In this document: piece after piece, positions 39,409 through 50,361 of the stretch
Layout: each line of letters begins with the position of its first letter
How positions within the stretch are numbered: the stretch's first letter is position 1
Source of the DNA: Silvania confinis
Lineage (GTDB): Bacteria; Pseudomonadota; Gammaproteobacteria; Enterobacterales; Enterobacteriaceae
Direction: 5' to 3'
DNA length: 64,000 nucleotides
Assembly: GCF_025564085.1 (NCBI RefSeq)
Contig: NZ_JAMGZJ010000075.1
Location: 62,001 to 126,000, forward strand
Translations under genes and position numbers: made by a program
The notes under the pieces: generated by a model
The model's database searches: none
The model's input: only the letters and a program-made list of their open reading frames with translations
Told to the model about the DNA's origin: nothing

Positions 39409-40746
39409 TCAGGCCGACGCGTTCTCTTCGGCGTCCGGGAGTCTCGGTACCAGCACCGTCGGCTTGTTGTCGATGCGCGTCACCAGCAGCTGGTCGATGC
39501 GGTAGTTATCAATATCGACCACTTCGAACTTGTAGCCGGAGAACTTCACCGAATCGGTGCGTTTCGGGATCTTACGCAGCATAAACATCATAAAGCCGCC
39601 AATGGTCTCGTAGTTCCCGGACTGCGGGAACTCGTCGATATCCAGTACCCGCATCACGTCGTCGATTGGCGTCCCGCCATCAATCAGCCATGAATTCTCA
39701 TCGCGCGCCACAATCTGCTCTTCCAGACCCTGGCCGACCAGATCGCCCATCAGGGTGGTCATCACATCATTAAGGGTGATTAGCCCCACCACCAGCGCGT
39801 ATTCGTTCATGATCACCGCGAAATCTTCCCCGGCGGCTTTAAAACTTTCCAGCGCTTCGGAGAGGGTCAGAGTGTCGGGCACAATCAGCGTATTACGGAT
39901 CTGCACGCCGCTGCTCAGGGCCAGGCTCTGATTAGCCAGCACGCGGTTCAGCAGATCTTTGGAATCCACGTAGCCGATAATGTGGTCGATATCTTCTTTA
40001 CACACCAGGAACTTGGAGTGCGGATGCTGGGCAACCTTGTTCTTCAGGCTCTGCTCATCTTCGTTGAGATCGAACCAGATGACGTTTTCGCGCGAGGTCA
40101 TCGACGACGGCACGGTACGGGATTCCAGTTCAAACACGTTCTCGATCAGCTCATGCTCCTGCTTACGCAGCACACCCGCCAACGCACCGGCTTCAAACAC
40201 CGCGTAGACATCGTCAGAGGTGATGTCGTCTTTGCGCACCATCGGCAGCTTAAACAGGCGGAAAATCATATTTGCCAGGCCGTTGAAGAACCATACCAGC
40301 GGACGGAACACGAACAGGCAGAAGCGCATCGGGTTGATGATACGCAAAGCCACGGCTTCGGGCGCAATCATACCGATGCGTTTCGGGGTCAAATCGGCGA
40401 ACAGGATGAACATACTGGTCACCAGCGTGAAGGAGAGGATAAAGCTCAGCTGCTCGGAGAGTTCAGGGGAGAAGTAGTTGGCGAACAGGCTGTAAAACAC
40501 CGGAGAGAAAGCAGCGTCACCGACGATACCGCCGAGAATGGCAACCGCGTTGAGGCCAATTTGCACCACGGTAAAGAACATACCGGGGTTTTCCTGCATT
40601 TTCAGCACACGTTGTGCATTGATATTGCCATCATCGGAGAGCAACTTAAGTTTGATTTTTCGGGATGCGGCCAGTGAAATTTCTGAAATTGAGAAAAATG
40701 CACTCACGGCAATCAGACAAAGTATTAGTAAAATACTGTTTAACAT
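39409..40746 (-). CDS. paeA: PaeA (YtfL), CNNM/CorC-family polyamine exporter
   Basis: This is a 445-residue inner-membrane protein of the hemolysin-C/CorC/CNNM family. The N-terminal DUF21 domain has three to four helices (about 1-180; SILLILCLIAVSAFFSISEISLAASR at the N-terminus, with GLNAVAILGGIVGD and ADLTPKRIG). A CBS-domain pair (about 205-335) and a C-terminal CorC_HlyC domain (about 350-435) follow. The orthologue, formerly YtfL, is reported in Salmonella and E. coli to reduce cytoplasmic cadaverine/putrescine stress. No clear ribosome site precedes the ATG. Confidence 0.93.
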   Translation of the reverse strand: MLNSILLILCLIAVSAFFSISEISLAASRKIKLKLLSDDGNINAQRVLKMQENPGMFFTVVQIGLNAVAILGGIVGDAAFSPVFYSLFANYFSPELSEQLSFILSFTLVTSMFILFADLTPKRIGMIAPEAVALRIINPMRFCLFVFRPLVWFFNGLANMIFRLFKLPMVRKDDITSDDVYAVFEAGALAGVLRKQEHELIENVFELESRTVPSSMTSRENVIWFDLNEDEQSLKNKVAQHPHSKFLVCKEDIDHIIGYVDSKDLLNRVLANQSLALSSGVQIRNTLIVPDTLTLSEALESFKAAGEDFAVIMNEYALVVGLITLNDVMTTLMGDLVGQGLEEQIVARDENSWLIDGGTPIDDVMRVLDIDEFPQSGNYETIGGFMMFMLRKIPKRTDSVKFSGYKFEVVDIDNYRIDQLLVTRIDNKPTVLVPRLPDAEENASA

Positions 40747-40896
40747 AGTTTATCCGGCTTCTCGCCAGATCCTCGGAAGGGAAGTTAATTACATTTGTGT
40801 GAAAACACATTGAACACCCGCTCGTAGCGTTGAGCCGGTTATTTCAGCGGGTAGTATAGCGTAACCAACTGTAAAGCTGCCAGAGATCGCTTTTTA

Positions 40897-40928
40897 ACCC
40901 GATCCTGCCGGGGAAGGCAGGGTCGGGT
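40897..40928 (-). other. Long hairpin downstream of msrA
   Basis: ACCCGATCCTGCC (40897-40909) and GGCAGGGTCGGGT (40916-40928) form a 13-bp stem with one G-U pair and a 6-nt loop, just past the msrA stop. There is no T-run on the msrA side. A Rho-dependent end or mRNA stabiliser is likelier than a classic terminator. Confidence 0.6.
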
Positions 40929-40943
40929 GCGCGCGTTTATCGG

Positions 40944-41585
40944 TTATGCCAGCTGAGGCGGCAGGCAGACGCCGATGCCGCCGATACCGCAGTAGCCGTA
41001 TGGATTTTTGTGCAGATACTGCTGGTGGTCGTCCTCGGCATAGTAGAAAGGCAGCGCGGTGGCGATTTCCGTGGTCACCAGGCGATCGTCATGAGCCTCA
41101 TGCATCGCCTGCTGGAAGCGCGCAAGGCTGGCACGCGCGGCGGTATCCTGCTCGGGCGTCAGAGGATAGATCGCTGAGCGGTACTGAGTGCCATGGTCAT
41201 TGCCCTGGCGCATACCTTGCGCCGGGTCGTGGTTTTCCCAGAATACCTGCAGCAGCTGCTCGTAGCTGATAAGGTTCGGGTCATACACCACGCGTACCGC
41301 CTCGGCATGACCGGTCTCGCCGGAGCAGACTTCACGGTAGGTCGGATTAGGGGTATAGCCACCGGTGTAGCCTGCTGCGGTGCTGTACACGCCCGGTAGT
41401 TGCCAGTAGAGGCGCTCCACGCCCCAGAAGCAGCCCATCGCGAACAGGGCGATTGCCATGCCGTCCGGCACGTTGGTCATGGAGTGATTGTTGACGGCAT
41501 GCAGGGTGGCGACTGGCATAGGGGTATTTCGTCCCGGTAATGCATCCGCCTGAGCAACAAGGTGTTTTTTATCGAATAAACTCAC
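40944..41585 (-). CDS. msrA: MsrA, peptide methionine (S)-S-oxide reductase
   Basis: This is a 213-residue enzyme that reduces methionine-S-sulfoxide in proteins. The catalytic motif GCFWG has Cys52, and the two resolving cysteines Cys199 and Cys207 sit in [11 protein letters not shown] near the C-terminus, all as in E. coli. It is divergent from tamA across 223 nt. Confidence 0.97.
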   Translation of the reverse strand: MSLFDKKHLVAQADALPGRNTPMPVATLHAVNNHSMTNVPDGMAIALFAMGCFWGVERLYWQLPGVYSTAAGYTGGYTPNPTYREVCSGETGHAEAVRVVYDPNLISYEQLLQVFWENHDPAQGMRQGNDHGTQYRSAIYPLTPEQDTAARASLARFQQAMHEAHDDRLVTTEIATALPFYYAEDDHQQYLHKNPYGYCGIGGIGVCLPPQLA

Positions 41586-41808
41586 GGTGAGGCCTCCGGG
41601 GTGGTGATGTTTGGGTTAAGGTTGTCACGAAGCGTTTAATTGAACACAATAAACACGGTGAATGAGTCTAGATTTAAACATAAGAAATATTAGGTTGTTT
41701 AACCAATTTTCAACCCGCTAATTGGTTTTTGGGCATTATGCCGTGATACGCCGCGGAGCGGCACTTCAAGTGCTTCCAGGGTGGAAACAAGGATATTCAG
41801 GAGAAAAC

Positions 41809-43542
41809 GTGCCAAAAATCCGCCAGTTATGTTTGGTCAGTTTATTGCTGACAAGCGGAGTCGCCAGTGCGGCGAATGTTCGTTTGCAGGTTGAGGGGTT
41901 ATCCGGGGCGCTGGAAAAAAACGTACGTGCGCAGCTGTCCACGATCCAGAGCGACGAAGTGACGCCGGACCGGCGCTTTCGCGCGCGCGTCGATGATGCG
42001 ATTCGCGGCGGGTTAAAAGCGCTCGGCTACTACGACCCGACCATCGACTTCGAATTACGTCCACCGCCGGCCAAAGGGCGGCAGGTGTTGATTGCCCGCG
42101 TTAAGGCGGGCGAACCGGTGCTGATTGGTGGTACTGACGTGGTGCTGCGCGGCGGGGCGCGTACCGATCGTGACTATCTCGATCTGCTGCACACCCGTCC
42201 GAAGAACGGCACCGTCCTGAATCACAGCGACTACGACGACTTCAAAAAAGATCTGACCCGCGTGGCGCTGCGCAAAGGCTATTTCGACAGCCAGTTCAAT
42301 AAAAGCCAGCTCGGGGTCTCTCTCGAAAGACGCCAGGCGTTCTGGGATATCGACTACGACAGCGGCGAGCGCTACCGCTTTGGTGATGTCACCTTCGAAG
42401 GCTCGCAAATCCGCGATGAATACCTGCAGAACCTGATCCCGTTTAAAGAAGGCGACTATTACCAGTCGAAGGATCTGGCTGAGCTGAACCGCCGCCTGTC
42501 TGCGACCGGCTGGTTTAACTCGGTGGTGGTGGCACCGGAATTTGATAAAGCGCGGAAGACCAAAGTGCTGCCGCTGCACGGCGTGGTCTCGCCCCGTACC
42601 GAAAACACCATCGAGACCGGGGTCGGTTACTCTACCGACGTTGGCCCGCGCGTGAAGGCGACCTGGAAAAAGCCGTGGATGAACTCCTACGGCCACAGCC
42701 TGACCACCAACCTCAGCGTCTCGGCCCCCGAACAGCAGCTTGATTTCAGCTATAAAATGCCGCTGCTGAAAAACCCGCTCGAGCAATATTACCTGGTGCA
42801 GGGCGGCTTTAAGCGCACTGACCTCAACGATACCGAATCGGACTCCACCACCCTTGCCGTGTCGCGCTACTGGGACCTCTCCAGCGGCTGGCAGCGGGCG
42901 ATTAATCTGCGCTGGAGCCTCGACCACTTTACGCAGGCCAGCGTCACCAACACCACCATGCTGCTGTATCCGGGGGTGATGATCAGCCGGACACGCTCAC
43001 GCGGGGGGCTGATGCCAACCTGGGGCGATTCTCAGCGTTATTCGGTCGATTATTCGAATACCGCCTGGGGCTCCGATGTGGATTTCTCGGTGGTTCAGGC
43101 GCAAAACGTCTGGATCCGTACCCTCTACGATCGCCATCGCTTTGTGGTGCGCGGCAATCTGGGCTGGATTGAAACCGGAGACTTCGCCAAAGTCCCGCCG
43201 GACCTGCGCTTCTTCGCCGGGGGCGATCGCAGTATTCGTGGCTATAAATACAAATCCATCGCGCCGGAAGACAGCGAAGGCAAGCTGATCGGGGCCTCGA
43301 AGCTGGCCACCGGCTCGCTGGAGTATCAGTACAACGTCACCGGCAAATGGTGGGGCGCGACCTTTATCGACAGCGGTGAAGCGGTGAGCGATATCCGCCG
43401 CAGCGATTTCAAAACCGGCGCAGGCGTCGGCGTGCGCTGGGAGTCACCGGTCGGGCCGATCAAGCTCGATTTCGCGGTGCCGGTGGGTGATAAAGATAAT
43501 CACGATCTGCAGTTTTACATCGGTCTGGGGCCTGAGTTATGA
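41809..43542 (+). CDS. tamA: TamA, outer-membrane translocation/assembly module subunit
   Basis: This is a 577-residue Omp85-family outer-membrane protein. The signal peptide ([20 protein letters not shown]) is followed by three POTRA domains (about 22-265) and a 16-strand barrel (about 270-577) with the Omp85 motif [12 protein letters not shown] (about 472-483). The start is GTG at 41809, with AGGAG at 5 nt, and gives the E. coli length; the frame extends upstream to ATG 41722 without a signal sequence at its start. It is coupled to tamB by ATGA (43539-43542). Confidence 0.97.
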   Translation: MPKIRQLCLVSLLLTSGVASAANVRLQVEGLSGALEKNVRAQLSTIQSDEVTPDRRFRARVDDAIRGGLKALGYYDPTIDFELRPPPAKGRQVLIARVKAGEPVLIGGTDVVLRGGARTDRDYLDLLHTRPKNGTVLNHSDYDDFKKDLTRVALRKGYFDSQFNKSQLGVSLERRQAFWDIDYDSGERYRFGDVTFEGSQIRDEYLQNLIPFKEGDYYQSKDLAELNRRLSATGWFNSVVVAPEFDKARKTKVLPLHGVVSPRTENTIETGVGYSTDVGPRVKATWKKPWMNSYGHSLTTNLSVSAPEQQLDFSYKMPLLKNPLEQYYLVQGGFKRTDLNDTESDSTTLAVSRYWDLSSGWQRAINLRWSLDHFTQASVTNTTMLLYPGVMISRTRSRGGLMPTWGDSQRYSVDYSNTAWGSDVDFSVVQAQNVWIRTLYDRHRFVVRGNLGWIETGDFAKVPPDLRFFAGGDRSIRGYKYKSIAPEDSEGKLIGASKLATGSLEYQYNVTGKWWGATFIDSGEAVSDIRRSDFKTGAGVGVRWESPVGPIKLDFAVPVGDKDNHDLQFYIGLGPEL

Positions 43543-46500
43543 GTTTATGGAAGAAGATAAGCCTCGGCGTGTTGCTGTTTATCCTGCTGCTGCTGGGTGC
43601 CGTGGCGTTCCTGGTGGGGACCACCAGCGGGCTCCACCTGCTGTTTAATGCGGCCAACCGCTGGGTACCGGGGCTGGAGATCGGCCAGGTCACCGGCGGA
43701 TGGCGCGACCTGCACCTGAAAAACGTCCGCTATACCCAGCCGGGCGTGGCGGTGAATGCCGGGGATCTGCATCTGGCGGTCAAGCTCGGCTGCCTGCGCG
43801 ACAGCAGCCTGTGCATTAACGATCTGGCGCTAAAAGACGTCTTTGTGACTATCGATTCCAGCAAAATGCCGAAAACGGAACCGGTAGCTGAAGAAGACAG
43901 CGGCCCGCTGGATCTCTCCACGCCGTATCCGATTGCCCTCTATCGGGTGGCGCTGAACAACGTCAACCTCAAAATCGACGACACCACCGTGTCGGTGATG
44001 GATTTCACCTCCGGCCTGCGCTGGCAGGAGAAAAACCTGACCTTAACGCCCACCAATCTGCAAGGGCTGCTGATCGCCCTGCCGAAGGTGGCGGATATGG
44101 CGCAGGAAGAGATCGTCGATCCGAAAATTCAGAACCCGCAGCCGGACGAGAAACCGCTGGGTGAAACGCTGAAAGATCTGTTCTCCAAACCGGTGCTGCC
44201 GGAGATGACAGAAGTCCATCTGCCGCTGAATCTCAATATCGAAGAATTTAAAGGCGAGCAGCTGCGCCTGACCGGCGACACCGATCTGACGGTGTTCAAC
44301 ATGCTGCTGAAAGTGAGCAGTATCGACGGCAACATGAAGCTCGACGCGCTGGATATCGACACTAACCAGGGCAGCGTGAATGCGACCGGCAATGCGCTGT
44401 TGCGCGATAACTGGCCGGTGGATATCACCCTCAACAGCACCCTGAATATCGACCCGATAAAAGGCGAGAAGGTAAAGCTAAAAGTCGGCGGTGCGCTGCG
44501 TGAACAGCTGGAATTTGGCGTCAACCTGTCAGGCCCGGTGGACATGGTGCTGCGCGGCCAGACCCGGCTGGCAGAGGCAGGCCTGCCGCTCAACCTGGAG
44601 CTGATCAGCGAGCAGCTGTACTGGCCGTTTACCGGCGAGAAGCAGTATCAGGCTGACGACGTGAAGCTGAAGCTCACGGGAAAAATGACCGATTACACCC
44701 TGTCGTTCCGCACGGCGGTGAAAGGCGAGGGGCTGCCGTCCGCGGGCATTACGCTGGATGCGAAGGGCAACGAGCAGCAGATTAACCTCGATAAGCTGAC
44801 GGTGGCGGCGCTGGAAGGCAAAACCGAGCTGACGGCGCTGCTCGACTGGCAGAAGGCGATCAGCTGGCGCGGCGAGCTGAAACTTACCGGCATCAACACC
44901 GGCAAAGAGGTGCCGGACTGGCCGTCGAAGCTTGATGGCCTGATTAAAACGCGCGGCAGTCTGTATGGCGGAAGCTGGCAGATGGACGTCCCGGAACTAA
45001 AAATCACCGGCAACGTGAAGCAGAACAAGGTCGATGTCCACGGTTCGTTAAAGGGCAACAGCTACCTGCAGTGGATTATTCCGGGCATGCACGTGGCGCT
45101 GGGGCGTAATACCGCCGACATCAAGGGCGAGCTGGGGGTGAAAGATCTGGATCTGGATGCCACCATCGATGCGCCAAATCTCGACAACGCCCTGCCGGGG
45201 CTGGGTGGCACGGCGAAAGGGCTGGTAAAAGTGCGCGGCACGGTCGAGGCACCGCAGCTGCTGGCCGATATCACCGCCAATAACCTGCGCTGGCAGGAAC
45301 TGACCATCGCCCGCGTACGGGTGGATGGTGACGTCAAATCAACCGATCAGATTGCAGGGCATCTCAACCTGCAGGTCGACCGGATATCCCAGCCGGGCGT
45401 TAATCTGAATCAGGTGACGCTGGAAGCGAAGGGCAACGAGAAACAGCACGAGCTCCAGCTGCGCATCCAGGGAGAGCCGGTCTCCGGCCAGCTGCATCTG
45501 GCGGGGAGTTTTGATCGCAAAGAGACCCGCTGGAAAGGCACGCTGGATAACACCCGCTTCGCCACACCGGTGGGGCCGTGGGCGTTAAACCGGTCGATTG
45601 CGCTGGATTACCGCAACGCAGAGCAGAAAATTAGCATCGGGCCGCACTGCTGGACCAACCCGAATGCCGAGCTGTGCGTGCCGCAGACCATCGATGCTGG
45701 CGCCGAGGGGCGGGCGGTGGTGAATCTCAACCGCTTCGACCTTCAAATGCTCAAGCCGTTTATGCCGGATGCCACCCAGGCCAGCGGCGTCTTCAGCGGT
45801 AAAGCGGATGTGGCGTGGGACACCACCAAACCGGGGCTGCCGCAGGGCAACGTGACCCTGTCCGGGCGCAACGTCAAAGTGACCCAGGTGATTAACGACG
45901 CGCCGCTGCCGCTGGCGTTCGACACCCTGAACCTCACCGCCGATTTACATAATAATCGCGCCGAGCTGGGCTGGCTGATCCGCCTGGCCAACAACGGTCA
46001 GTTCGACGGTCAGATCCAGGTTACCGATCCGCAGGGTCAGCGTAATCTGGGCGGTAACGTCAATATCCGCAACCTCAACCTGGCGATGGCAAACGCCATT
46101 TTCGCCCGCGGCGAGAAGGTAGCCGGGATGCTGAGCGCCAATCTGCGGCTAGCCGGTAACGCGCAAAGCCCGCAGCTGTTCGGCCAGATGCAGCTCAACG
46201 GGGTGGATGTCGACGGCAACTTTATGCCATTCGATATGCAGCCCAGCCAGCTGGCGATGAACTTCAACGGCAAGAGTTCGACCCTCGCAGGCGTGGTGCG
46301 TACCCAGCAGGGGCAAATCAACCTCAGCGGCGATGCGGACTGGAATCAGCTTGATAACTGGCGCGCGCGGGTGGCGGCTAAAGGCAGCAAAGTGCGCATT
46401 ACGGTGCCGCCGATGGTGCGGCTGGATGTCTCGCCGGATGTGGTCTTCGAGGCGACGCCAGACCTGTATACGCTGGACGGACGAGTCGATGTGCCGTGGG

Positions 46501-47315
46501 CGCGTATCGTGGTGCACGACGTGCCAGAAAGCGCGGTGGGCGTCTCCAGCGATGAGGTGATGCTCGACAAAGATCTGAAGCCGGTAGAAACCCAGCGGGC
46601 GGCGATCCCGATCAACAGCAATCTGATTGTGCACGTCGGCAACAACGTGCGCCTGGATGCCTTTGGTCTGAAGGCGAGGCTGACGGGCGATCTGAAAGTG
46701 GCGCAGGATAAACAGGGGCTGGGCCTGAACGGGCAGATCAATATTCCGGAAGGGCGCTTCCACGCCTATGGCCAGGATCTGATTGTGCGCAAAGGCGAGC
46801 TGCTGTTCTCTGGCCCGCCGGATCAGCCGCTGCTGAATATCGAGGCGATCCGTAACCCGGAGTCCACCGAAGACGAGGTAATTGCCGGGGTGCGGGTGAC
46901 CGGCACCGCTGACGAGCCGAAGGCGGAGATCTTCTCCGACCCGGCGATGTCGCAGCAGGAAGCCCTGTCTTACCTGCTTCGCGGGCAAGGTCTGGACAGC
47001 AATCAGAGCGACAGTGCCGCAATGACGTCAATGTTAGTGGGCCTGGGGGTTGCACAAAGTGGTCAGGTTGTGGGTAAAATCGGCGAGACGTTTGGCGTAA
47101 GCAATCTGGCGCTGGACACCCAGGGGGTCGGTGACTCTTCTCAGGTGGTGGTCAGCGGCTATGTACTGCCGGGTCTGCAGGTGAAATATGGTGTGGGGAT
47201 CTTTGACTCACTGGCGACGCTCACGTTACGCTATCGCCTGATGCCTAAGCTGTATCTGGAAGCGGTGTCTGGCATAGACCAGGCACTCGATGTGCTCTAT
47301 CAGTTTGAGTTCTAG
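43539..47315 (+). CDS. tamB: TamB, AsmA-like translocation/assembly module subunit
   Basis: This is a 1258-residue envelope-spanning protein. The N-terminal inner-membrane anchor (about 7-27, [21 protein letters not shown]) is followed by a very long beta-rich groove and the C-terminal DUF490/TamB domain (about 920-1258). It works with TamA, and TamB-type proteins also bridge inner and outer membranes for phospholipid transport. The start overlaps the tamA stop by 4 nt, and ytfP starts 3 nt after its stop. Confidence 0.97.
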   Translation: MSLWKKISLGVLLFILLLLGAVAFLVGTTSGLHLLFNAANRWVPGLEIGQVTGGWRDLHLKNVRYTQPGVAVNAGDLHLAVKLGCLRDSSLCINDLALKDVFVTIDSSKMPKTEPVAEEDSGPLDLSTPYPIALYRVALNNVNLKIDDTTVSVMDFTSGLRWQEKNLTLTPTNLQGLLIALPKVADMAQEEIVDPKIQNPQPDEKPLGETLKDLFSKPVLPEMTEVHLPLNLNIEEFKGEQLRLTGDTDLTVFNMLLKVSSIDGNMKLDALDIDTNQGSVNATGNALLRDNWPVDITLNSTLNIDPIKGEKVKLKVGGALREQLEFGVNLSGPVDMVLRGQTRLAEAGLPLNLELISEQLYWPFTGEKQYQADDVKLKLTGKMTDYTLSFRTAVKGEGLPSAGITLDAKGNEQQINLDKLTVAALEGKTELTALLDWQKAISWRGELKLTGINTGKEVPDWPSKLDGLIKTRGSLYGGSWQMDVPELKITGNVKQNKVDVHGSLKGNSYLQWIIPGMHVALGRNTADIKGELGVKDLDLDATIDAPNLDNALPGLGGTAKGLVKVRGTVEAPQLLADITANNLRWQELTIARVRVDGDVKSTDQIAGHLNLQVDRISQPGVNLNQVTLEAKGNEKQHELQLRIQGEPVSGQLHLAGSFDRKETRWKGTLDNTRFATPVGPWALNRSIALDYRNAEQKISIGPHCWTNPNAELCVPQTIDAGAEGRAVVNLNRFDLQMLKPFMPDATQASGVFSGKADVAWDTTKPGLPQGNVTLSGRNVKVTQVINDAPLPLAFDTLNLTADLHNNRAELGWLIRLANNGQFDGQIQVTDPQGQRNLGGNVNIRNLNLAMANAIFARGEKVAGMLSANLRLAGNAQSPQLFGQMQLNGVDVDGNFMPFDMQPSQLAMNFNGKSSTLAGVVRTQQGQINLSGDADWNQLDNWRARVAAKGSKVRITVPPMVRLDVSPDVVFEATPDLYTLDGRVDVPWARIVVHDVPESAVGVSSDEVMLDKDLKPVETQRAAIPINSNLIVHVGNNVRLDAFGLKARLTGDLKVAQDKQGLGLNGQINIPEGRFHAYGQDLIVRKGELLFSGPPDQPLLNIEAIRNPESTEDEVIAGVRVTGTADEPKAEIFSDPAMSQQEALSYLLRGQGLDSNQSDSAAMTSMLVGLGVAQSGQVVGKIGETFGVSNLALDTQGVGDSSQVVVSGYVLPGLQVKYGVGIFDSLATLTLRYRLMPKLYLEAVSGIDQALDVLYQFEF

Positions 47316-47317
47316 CA

Positions 47318-47662
47318 ATGCGAATATTTGTCTACGGTAGTTTACGAACTAAGCAAGGCAACAGCCACTGGATGACCAACGCCCAGCTGCTGGGGAATTA
47401 CAATATTGAAAACTACCAGTTGTACAGTCTGGGCCACTATCCAGGCGCAGTTCCGGGGAACGGAACAGTACAGGGTGAAGTTTATCGTATTGATAACGCC
47501 ACGCTTGCCGAACTTGATGCCTTGCGCACCAGGGGCGGGGAATACGCTCGCCAGTTGATCCAGACGCCCTACGGTACTGCGTGGATGTACGTATACCAGC
47601 GTCCGGTCGATGGGTTAACGCGGATTGAAAGCGGTAACTGGTTAGACAGAGACCAGTACTGA
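47318..47662 (+). CDS. ytfP: YtfP, gamma-glutamylcyclotransferase-fold protein
   Basis: This is a 114-residue cytosolic GGCT-like (AIG2) protein with the N-terminal motif MRIFVYGSLRTKQGN and the catalytic-region segment ELDALRTRGGEYARQ. It closely matches E. coli YtfP, whose substrate is not established. It is the third gene of tamA-tamB-ytfP, beginning 2 nt past the tamB stop. Confidence 0.94.
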   Translation: MRIFVYGSLRTKQGNSHWMTNAQLLGNYNIENYQLYSLGHYPGAVPGNGTVQGEVYRIDNATLAELDALRTRGGEYARQLIQTPYGTAWMYVYQRPVDGLTRIESGNWLDRDQY

Positions 47663-47666
47663 AATG

Positions 47667-47699
47667 AACAACGCCACCCTCGGGTGGCGTTGTTTTTGT
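47667..47699. terminator. Terminator after ytfP
   Basis: AACAACGCCACC (47667-47678), loop CCTCG, and GGTGGCGTTGTT (47683-47694, with G47682 adjacent) end in TTTTGTT. It is a strong terminator for tamAB-ytfP that also lies at the 3' end of the convergent chemoreceptor. Confidence 0.92.
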
Positions 47700-49282
47700 T
47701 AAGCCTCTTCCTGGCGCAGCTTGAATATCTGCACCGTGTCCAGCAGATGTTCTGCCTGGCGATGCATCGCCTTCGCGGCGGCAGACGACTCCTGAGAAAG
47801 CGTGGCATTTTGCTGCGTGGCTGCATCCATGTGGGTCACTGCGACGTTGACCTGATCGATACCGGTGCTCTGCTCGTTGCTGGCTAACGAAATCGCTTCG
47901 ATCAGCTCGCTCACCTTACTGACGCTCTGCAGAATATCCGCCATCGCGGCACCGGCCTCTTTGACCTGGCCGTTACCCTCATCAATGCGGTTAACCGAGC
48001 GGTCAATAAGCCCTCTGATCTCCTTCGCCGCCGAGGCAGAACGCTGGGCCAGGCCGCGCACTTCGGCGGCCACCACCGCAAAGCCGCGTCCTTCTGTCCC
48101 TGCGCGGGCCGCCTCGACAGCGGCATTGAGGGCAAGGATATTGGTCTGGAAGGCAATGCTGTCGATCATGCTGATGATGGTGTTAATTTCGCTGGAAAAA
48201 TCATGGATTTCGCTCATGGTCTGCACGGCGCGCTCCACGGCTTTCTCCCCCTGACGCGCCACCTGGCGGGCGTTGCGGGCAAGCTCGCTGGCGGTACGCG
48301 AATTTTCAGCGTTGCTTTTCACTACCGAGGTAAGCTCTTCCATAGAGGCTGCGGTCTGCTCCAGTGCGCTGGCCTGGGCTTCGTTACGCGAAGAGAGCTC
48401 ATGGCTGCCGCTGGCAATCTGCGCCGACGTGGTGGCGATGCTTTCGGTACCGTTGCGCACACCCGAGACAATGCGGGTCAGGTTGACGTTCATCTCCTGC
48501 AGCGCATGCATCAACTCGGCAGTCTCGTCGCGTCCGGCGACGGTAAAGCGGGACTGCAAATCGCCGGCGGCCACGGTGCGGGCAATGCTCACCGCCTGCG
48601 CCAGCGGACGGGTAATACTGCGAATCAACCACCAGGTCACCAGCAGTCCGGCGGCGAGGGTCAGCGCCATGGCCAGCAGCAACAGCCATTTGGTCTGCTG
48701 GTAGCGCGCTTCGTTCTCGGTGATGGTCTGCTGGTGTAGCGCTTTAGCATGCTGCAGCGTGCGGGCCACCACCTCGTCGATCATTTTCGTCGGCTCGCGA
48801 TCGATGCCGGTCACTTGCTTATCCACCCGCTGGGCGCTGGTCGCATCGCCCACCTGATAATCGGCCAGCGCCGCCAGGTACTTCTGTTCCAGCCCGGCGT
48901 GAATGTCACGCGTGGCCAGCAGCTCGCGGTTATCCATGCCGATTTTGGGCAGCAGTTCGCTCAACGTGGTTAACAGCGCCTGTGTTTCCTGACTTTCACG
49001 GCTAAAGGCGGTTCTGTACTTATCAAACGCCTCTTGCCCCTGGGCACCGCGCAGCAAGGTGTTCTTCCACTCCTGCACCTGGATTTTGAACTGCACCTGG
49101 GCATTGCGCGCGGTATCAATGCTTTCGGTGATGGTCTGCTCCATCGTCATGATCTGTTCTTGTTGGGCCAGGCTATTGCTGTTAATCGCCAGCCCGCGCA
49201 GGCCGATAAACAGCGTAGCAAGCAGCAACAGCGAGGCCAGCAGCCCCAGGCGTTGGCCTATGGTAAGTGAATTGAGTTTCAT
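47699..49282 (-). CDS. Methyl-accepting chemotaxis protein, four-helix-bundle sensor
   Basis: This is a 527-residue chemoreceptor. TM1 is at about 10-32, a helical periplasmic domain spans about 35-195 (4HB/TarH-like), TM2 is at about 197-219, then HAMP and the MA domain with tip [20 protein letters not shown] (about 370-390). It ends FKLRQEEA without NWETF. The start at 49282 (MKLNSLTIGQRL) is preferred, because ATG 49324 would fall at the start of the transcript of a clear sigma-28 promoter at 49334-49360; the ribosome site is weak. Its ligand is unknown, and it is absent from this place in E. coli K-12. Confidence 0.93.
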   Translation of the reverse strand: MKLNSLTIGQRLGLLASLLLLATLFIGLRGLAINSNSLAQQEQIMTMEQTITESIDTARNAQVQFKIQVQEWKNTLLRGAQGQEAFDKYRTAFSRESQETQALLTTLSELLPKIGMDNRELLATRDIHAGLEQKYLAALADYQVGDATSAQRVDKQVTGIDREPTKMIDEVVARTLQHAKALHQQTITENEARYQQTKWLLLLAMALTLAAGLLVTWWLIRSITRPLAQAVSIARTVAAGDLQSRFTVAGRDETAELMHALQEMNVNLTRIVSGVRNGTESIATTSAQIASGSHELSSRNEAQASALEQTAASMEELTSVVKSNAENSRTASELARNARQVARQGEKAVERAVQTMSEIHDFSSEINTIISMIDSIAFQTNILALNAAVEAARAGTEGRGFAVVAAEVRGLAQRSASAAKEIRGLIDRSVNRIDEGNGQVKEAGAAMADILQSVSKVSELIEAISLASNEQSTGIDQVNVAVTHMDAATQQNATLSQESSAAAKAMHRQAEHLLDTVQIFKLRQEEA

Positions 49283-49333
49283 CTGTAGCGGGCATTTCCT
49301 GTGTAATAAAGCGATCGCGATCACGTGACGAGG

Positions 49334-49360
49334 GTATCGACCCGCCGCGGGCAGACTTTA
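49334..49360 (-). promoter_or_regulatory. Sigma-28 (FliA) type promoter of chemoreceptor
   Basis: On the minus strand TAAAGTCT (49360-49353), an 11-nt spacer and GTCGATAC (49341-49334) match TAAAGTTT-N11-GCCGATAA at 7/8 and 6/8. It lies 51 nt before the start codon. Confidence 0.8.
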
Positions 49361-49478
49361 AGGGCGCACAAGAAGGTTAAGGCAGGGTAAAAGCACTATC
49401 TGATTAATATGAATAGAGAAAAGTTATTTGTGACATTTTTGTGACATTTGCGATCGTTGGCTTTCACCGCCGTTAAGC

Positions 49479-49503
49479 CAAAAAAAACCCCGACGAATCG
49501 GGG
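49479..49503 (-). terminator. Terminator of ppa
   Basis: CCCCGA (49488-49493), loop CGAA and TCGGGG (49498-49503), with a run of A at 49480-49487 that is a T-run on the minus strand, lie 18 nt past the ppa stop. Confidence 0.92.
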
Positions 49504-49521
49504 CTTATTCAACCGGAAGCA

Positions 49522-50052
49522 TTACTTCTTCTTCGCGCGCTCGAAAGAGGCAACGATTTCAGCTTTAGCGGCTTCGGCATTGTCCCATCCGTCCACTTTC
49601 ACCCATTTGCCTTTCTCGAGATCTTTGTAATGCTCGAAGAAGTGGGTGATCTGCGCTTTCAGCAGTTCTGGCAGGTCGTTCACATCGTTGATGTGATCGT
49701 ACTCTTTGCTCAGTTTGGTGTGCGGTACCGCAACCAGCTTCGCATCTTCACCGGCTTCGTCGGTCATTTTCAGTACGCCAACCGGACGGCAGCGGATCAC
49801 TGAGCCTGGCTCCAGCGGGTATGGCGTTGGGACCAGCACGTCTACCGGATCACCATCCAGAGACAGGGTGTGGTTGATGTAACCGTAGTTGCACGGATAG
49901 AACATCGCGGTAGACATGAAACGGTCAACGAACAGTGCGCCGGTGTCTTTGTCGATTTCGTATTTAATTGGATCGGCGTTTGCTGGGATCTCAATAACTA
50001 CATAGATGTCTTCCGGCAGTTCTTTACCCGCAGGGACGTTGAGTAAGCTCAT
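49522..50052 (-). CDS. ppa: Inorganic pyrophosphatase
   Basis: This is a 176-residue family I inorganic pyrophosphatase ([20 protein letters not shown]). The metal-site motif DGDPVD carries Asp66, Asp68 and Asp71, which correspond to 65, 67 and 70 in the mature E. coli numbering. The start at 50052 has AAGGA at 8 nt and gives the family length; the open frame extends 50 codons upstream but has no homology. It drives biosynthesis by removing pyrophosphate. It is divergent from ytfQ. Confidence 0.98.
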   Translation of the reverse strand: MSLLNVPAGKELPEDIYVVIEIPANADPIKYEIDKDTGALFVDRFMSTAMFYPCNYGYINHTLSLDGDPVDVLVPTPYPLEPGSVIRCRPVGVLKMTDEAGEDAKLVAVPHTKLSKEYDHINDVNDLPELLKAQITHFFEHYKDLEKGKWVKVDGWDNAEAAKAEIVASFERAKKK

Positions 50053-50216
50053 GTCTGTGTCCTTCAAAATGATTGGTAAACAAGTGGCGAGTATTATAGC
50101 CAACTGGCGACGAATGTCTTCGCTTGTTTTCTCCCGTTCCCGGTTCTGCGCGCCCTTTTCAGCCTCTTCTGATGACAGGAATATCCATAAACTCAGCCGC
50201 ATTTTTAATGGGTGAA

Positions 50217-50307
50217 TGAAAGCGATTACAAAGTTGTGATTAACGTTTTATTCACTTTTCCGAAGTGTGATGTAACACACTCCGTTACATCCCGCATTGT
50301 CTATAGT
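50217..50307 (+). promoter_or_regulatory. ytfQ promoter with LacI/GalR-type and CRP-type sites
   Basis: TGAAAGCGATTACA (50217-50230) fits the LacI/GalR-family pattern TGNAANCGNTTNCA. TGTGA-TGTAAC-ACACT (50266-50281) is a CRP-like site centred about 40 bp before the predicted start of transcription, the class II position, with -10 TATAGT at 50302-50307. The remaining 309-nt ppa-ytfQ gap (50053-50361) holds the ppa promoter. Roles are inferred from motif and spacing. Confidence 0.65.
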
Positions 50308-50361
50308 TTTTTCGCGGAACATCTTTTAACCAACAATAACCTGGACTACGAGGGTATCACT

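Noticed and set aside
40897-40928. Intrinsic terminator for msrA
   Set aside because: The stem is long and stable, but the sequence after it on the msrA strand is A-rich, not T-rich, so it was kept only as a hairpin.
43539-47315. Several 80-280-codon reading frames opposite tamB
   Set aside because: They are antisense shadows of a GC-rich gene, with low-complexity His/Arg-rich translations, no ribosome sites and no known domains.
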